From NCBI GenBank assembly GCA_034190875.2, contig CM067346.1, forward strand, positions 7,968,883 to 8,032,882: a DNA stretch of 64,000 nt, given 5' to 3'. Shown here piece by piece: positions 60,980 through 64,000 of the stretch. Numbering within the stretch: position 1 is the stretch's first letter; each line of letters starts with the position of its first letter. The notes under the pieces were generated by a model. That model was given only the letters and a program-made list of their open reading frames with translations. It ran no database searches and was not told where the DNA came from. The translations under genes and the position numbers were made by a program. The stretch comes from Urechis unicinctus. Taxonomy: Eukaryota; Annelida; Polychaeta; Xenopneusta; Urechidae.

Positions 60980-61570
60980 GTTTATGTGATATTAATGATT
61001 ATATCTATTCAATCAAATTTTGTAAACTGTTATCCTGCCAAGATGTTTGATTTATACATATTTTTTATGATCGTGTTAGTGGACTACCATTGAATTATTC
61101 TATTATTCGTTTTTGTTTCCAATTTTCATTTTTTAGCTGAAAATATTTTAACCAAATCAACTGATGAATACATTTTTGTTAGAAACCTACTCTTGTATTG
61201 ACCGCTATTTGTCATCACCGTAGATATAGACAATTGTACCGACTATTGTCAAGTAAATTAGTATAAGTTGTCGGGTGAAAATAAAAAGTGGTTAAATGGA
61301 CTGCTTCTAGTTTAATCATGAGAATTTTTCCTCAAACAAAATTATTATCTCTCAGGCTGTGAATTATTAATCAATTCAAATTGATGGTCAGATAAAAAAA
61401 AAAGAGTCGCTCCTGCATCAGAGGTCTGTCGTGGTGTGCAGATCAGTGATGATAACAGGTGATTTTGTGCATTTAATGATGTGCAAGAAGAGGTAAGCTT
61501 TGCCGAGGAGGGAAAACAGATATTCATTTTCTGTCATAAATGCTACCTATTCGTAGACATTGCCATCGAG
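60980..61570. other. 3' flank of SLC17 copy B, no gene
   Basis: AT-rich, with a candidate AATAAA at 61280-61285. Nothing else is recognised. Confidence 0.45.
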
Positions 61571-61576
61571 ATAAAT

Positions 61577-61915
61577 CGACCGATAGCTAAACTTGGCCCT
61601 CACAAATGTCGACCTATAGCTAAACCTGGCACTCACAAATGTCGACCCACAGCTAAAATTGTCACTCACAAAGTCGACCCATAGCTTAACCTGGCACTCA
61701 CAAATGTCGACCCATAGCTAAACCTGGCACTCACAAATGTCGACCCATAGCTATACCTGGCACTCACAAATGTCGACCCATAGCTAAACCTGGCACTCAC
61801 AAATGTCGACCCATAGCTTTACCTGGAACTCACAAATGTCGACCCATAGCTATGCCTGGCACTCACAAATGTCGACCCTTAGCTCAACCTGACACTCAAA
61901 AATGTCGACCAATTC
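61577..61915. repeat. Minisatellite, 33-bp unit, about ten copies
   Basis: Unit AAATGTCGACCCATAGCTAAACCTGGCACTCAC with few changes. GTCGAC is conserved in nearly all units. A 33-bp unit keeps one frame open, but stops occur, so it is not coding. Confidence 0.95.
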
Positions 61916-61986
61916 TAAAACGAATATACTGAAACACCGACCTATATTGACGGCACACCCCTCCTAACCTTCATATAGGGAGAACC

Positions 61987-62004
61987 ACCCCCCCCCCCCC
62001 CCCC
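61987..62004. repeat. Poly-C run
   Basis: Homopolymer of about 17 C followed by ACACACATAC repeats. Length uncertain. Confidence 0.9.
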
Positions 62005-62039
62005 ACCCTACTCACACACACATACATACACACACACCC

Positions 62040-63780
62040 TATGGGCGATTTCACAGACATTTGATTCAGCGCTGCGTCGTTTCACTACTTGTACGTGGGA
62101 CCAGGTCGTTTAGAGGTTTCATCGTACATATGACATCATCGGCCAAAACAGTGCGACTATATCGTGCGCTCGATAACCCACTTACTCAGTTACTGACAAC
62201 CCCCTCCCCTCTCCTCCACCCCACAGACGCAGTAACGGCGATGGTGGTAGCCAAGATGTTTAAGCCGCGTTGGCGACACGGGCCATGTGCGGCTGACAGA
62301 CACAGTGGCACTGAATTCTTGCCACTTCACTTCTCATGTATGCTAGTGCTACATCAAGGATAAATAGTTGTCATAAGCACGCTTTCCTTGGGTTAGCCCT
62401 GTGGGTGAGCTTCATTTGATTATAACCGACGTCCTGTGGGGCCCAACATTATGATTGAATGATCGCGCAAGGACATTTATTACAGCAAGGTATATGGATG
62501 GATCACTTTTTTGCTGATTTTGTATATCAATGGATCCTCACTTAGGGTTGGTCTAGATGTTGGTCGGATTTTTACCCCATGAAGGCTCACCCCAACACCA
62601 CCCCGGGACTCCTATATACCTGGCCTCGTATTCAATCACCACATAGTGTAGATGTGCATTAAGACTTAACACTCCATCAGAGAGATCCATGTTAATAAAT
62701 TACCATGGATGACAAAAGCATGATTAGCTATTGGGTAACGTTAACCAGTATCAATCGGTGGCACATTAATTGATGCATTTCAAAGAAAGCTAGGATTAGT
62801 GGATGTGGGCGATAGGCTGGTGGTGAGTAGGGGTCAATCAGTACAATTCCTGCCAGTCATTATTGGTGAATATACCCACCTGGTTTAGAAATAAATAAAC
62901 GACAGGAATTATGATACGTTTATCAAAACATTGTTTACAATTATAATGTAGTTGGATAACAACATTGATTGACGAAAATCAACATATCTGTAATGTTGTT
63001 AATCATAATGTTATATCAGCTGATTTCTGTAATAAAGCTATAAATTCAGAAACGATCAACAAGAAACCATCTTCTCGGATATCAGTCTGCTTAAATTGCA
63101 CCTCAGCTTTTCATTGAACTTAAATGTGGATATTTAAGGGAATTTCTCATTTAGGTAAATATTACTGATGAAATTTAGAAGGGCAGAGATACATAAAATA
63201 TAGATATACAATTCTGGCATTACCATATTTCTACCAACATATACAATGTTTGAAGTATAACAATATGTATATAGTGGTCACAATAAGTGAAGATGCAAAA
63301 CAATAAACAACCAATCACCGCAATGACAGCTCGCACATGTAACCAGCTGTCAATAAGAAATACAGCTGCTTTTTCTGTTTGAGTATTCTTTTCTAGTTGG
63401 TATTATATATAAGGTGAGAGACTATATTCCCACAGAAACTCCTTGAACAAGACGCATTACTGAACCACAAAACTCAGGTGAACAAAAATATTTTTATCAC
63501 TCAAAATTCAATGTAAAATATCATGAATCTGTGATAAATGGGACAATTCCTCAAAACCATACATAAAACGATTTCAATATATGAAAGAACTACAGTAAGA
63601 CATCATTAATAAAACATAACCTCTCCCAACGTTCTAAAAATAATGGACTCATTATATATTGATTCTATTGATTGTTAAATGAATAAATACTATTATGCAG
63701 TGAAATGGTTAAGCCCTTTATAAACAATGAGTATTAGCTGCATAATTCATCATGGCAGAGTATTATACCAAACTTGCCTT
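62040..63780. other. Stretch without recognisable gene
   Basis: The frame at 62061-62363 has no recognisable domain. The remainder is AT-rich and non-coding. Confidence 0.4.
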
Positions 63781-63786
63781 CACTTC

Positions 63787-63960
63787 TCAGTTGTTGCTGT
63801 TTCTTTCAAAATACATGTAGTCAACCAGGAAGGTGGCTCCCAGAAGGATGGCTTTATTCATAACTGTCTCTCCTTGTGTGTCTGTGAAGGCATATGCAAC
63901 TAAGTTATCATTTGTTTTGGTAAGAGGTACATATGATATAAATATGGCAAACTGTTGGGC
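63787..63960 (-). CDS. Possible terminal exon of an unidentified gene
   Basis: The minus frame reads a coding-like segment from FAIFISYVPLTKTNDN to a stop at 63787, preceded by a CAACAG that could serve as a splice acceptor. It contains TDTQGETVMNKAILLG and a C-terminal FERNSNN. Residue composition looks like a real protein, but I do not recognise the family. Any upstream exons lie outside the window. Confidence 0.3.
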   Translation of the reverse strand, partial: AQQFAIFISYVPLTKTNDNLVAYAFTDTQGETVMNKAILLGATFLVDYMYFERNSNN

Positions 63961-64000
63961 AGTTACACAATATGTGTGAGCACAAATGTTCATAAATATA

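Noticed and set aside
61577-61915. Possible repetitive protein from a 33-bp array
   Set aside because: The frame is interrupted by stops and a one-base-short unit.

Overview
This window is nuclear DNA of an invertebrate animal. The evidence is intron-split genes with GT-AG and a few GC-AG introns, Toll-like receptor and peptide-GPCR genes, a sialin-type SLC17 pair, CR1/L2-like LINE fragments, Polinton/Maverick debris, long (TA)n tracts and many minisatellites. A marine lophotrochozoan or similar phylum would fit, but the sequence alone does not fix the taxon. No tRNA, rRNA, CRISPR or bacterial-type operon was seen.

Layout. 0-4.4 kb: a Toll-like receptor pseudogene (minus) behind a TA tract and a 208-bp G/C foldback insertion. 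4.5-6.9 kb: a decayed LINE (minus). 7-7.9 kb: TA tracts and a 50-bp near-perfect palindrome. 8.2-8.7 kb: an Ulp1/C48 cysteine protease ORF (minus). 10.2-12.05 kb: a DNA-transposon-like unit bounded by inverted repeats, carrying a YqaJ exonuclease remnant. 13.0-14.1 kb: a class A GPCR (minus) broken by one frameshift in TM6. 14.1-19.7 kb: no recognisable gene. 19.7-20.07 kb: the 3' part of a GNAT/FR47 acyltransferase (minus). 22.2-27.65 kb: a rotted Polinton-like element with structural genes on minus and protein-primed family B polymerase on plus. 28.2-30.7 kb: a mosaic of tandem repeats, paired hairpins, a likely solo LTR, a fragment of the CAMKMT last exon and a dispersed repeat. 31.0-31.3 kb: a minisatellite. 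33.5-35.1 kb: a second Polinton remnant cut off by a TA tract. 36.3-39.03 kb: a second TLR copy with an intact 738-codon ectodomain but a scrambled transmembrane/TIR junction. 40.3-41.3 kb: a dispersed repeat and a minisatellite. 42.3-44.2 kb: calmodulin-lysine N-methyltransferase (minus, at least nine exons) with a one-base frameshift in the SAM motif. 45.35-46.49 kb and 46.90-47.63 kb: two non-autonomous DNA elements. 48.5-50.5 kb: a second LINE (plus) interrupted by a 588-bp insertion. 51.2-55.6 kb and 57.05-60.8 kb: two tandem SLC17 transporter genes (plus) with matching intron phases. 61.0-64 kb: a 33-bp minisatellite and otherwise little.

How it fits together. The TLR block and the 3' end of CAMKMT seem to descend from one segmental duplication. 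The right-hand copy (35.9-42.5 kb) is contiguous. The left-hand copy is split: its TLR part lies at 0.36-4.44 kb and its CAMKMT-end part at 30.02-30.24 kb. The two TLR copies are broken in complementary ways: the left keeps TM and a complete TIR but has stops in the ectodomain, and the right keeps a complete ectodomain but has lost TM and the N-terminal half of TIR. Paralog comparison also gives empty sites for several insertions, so target duplications can be read directly. Three single-indel lesions (GPCR TM6, CAMKMT motif I, the 58-bp duplication in the last SLC17 exon) should be tested against raw reads before being called biology.
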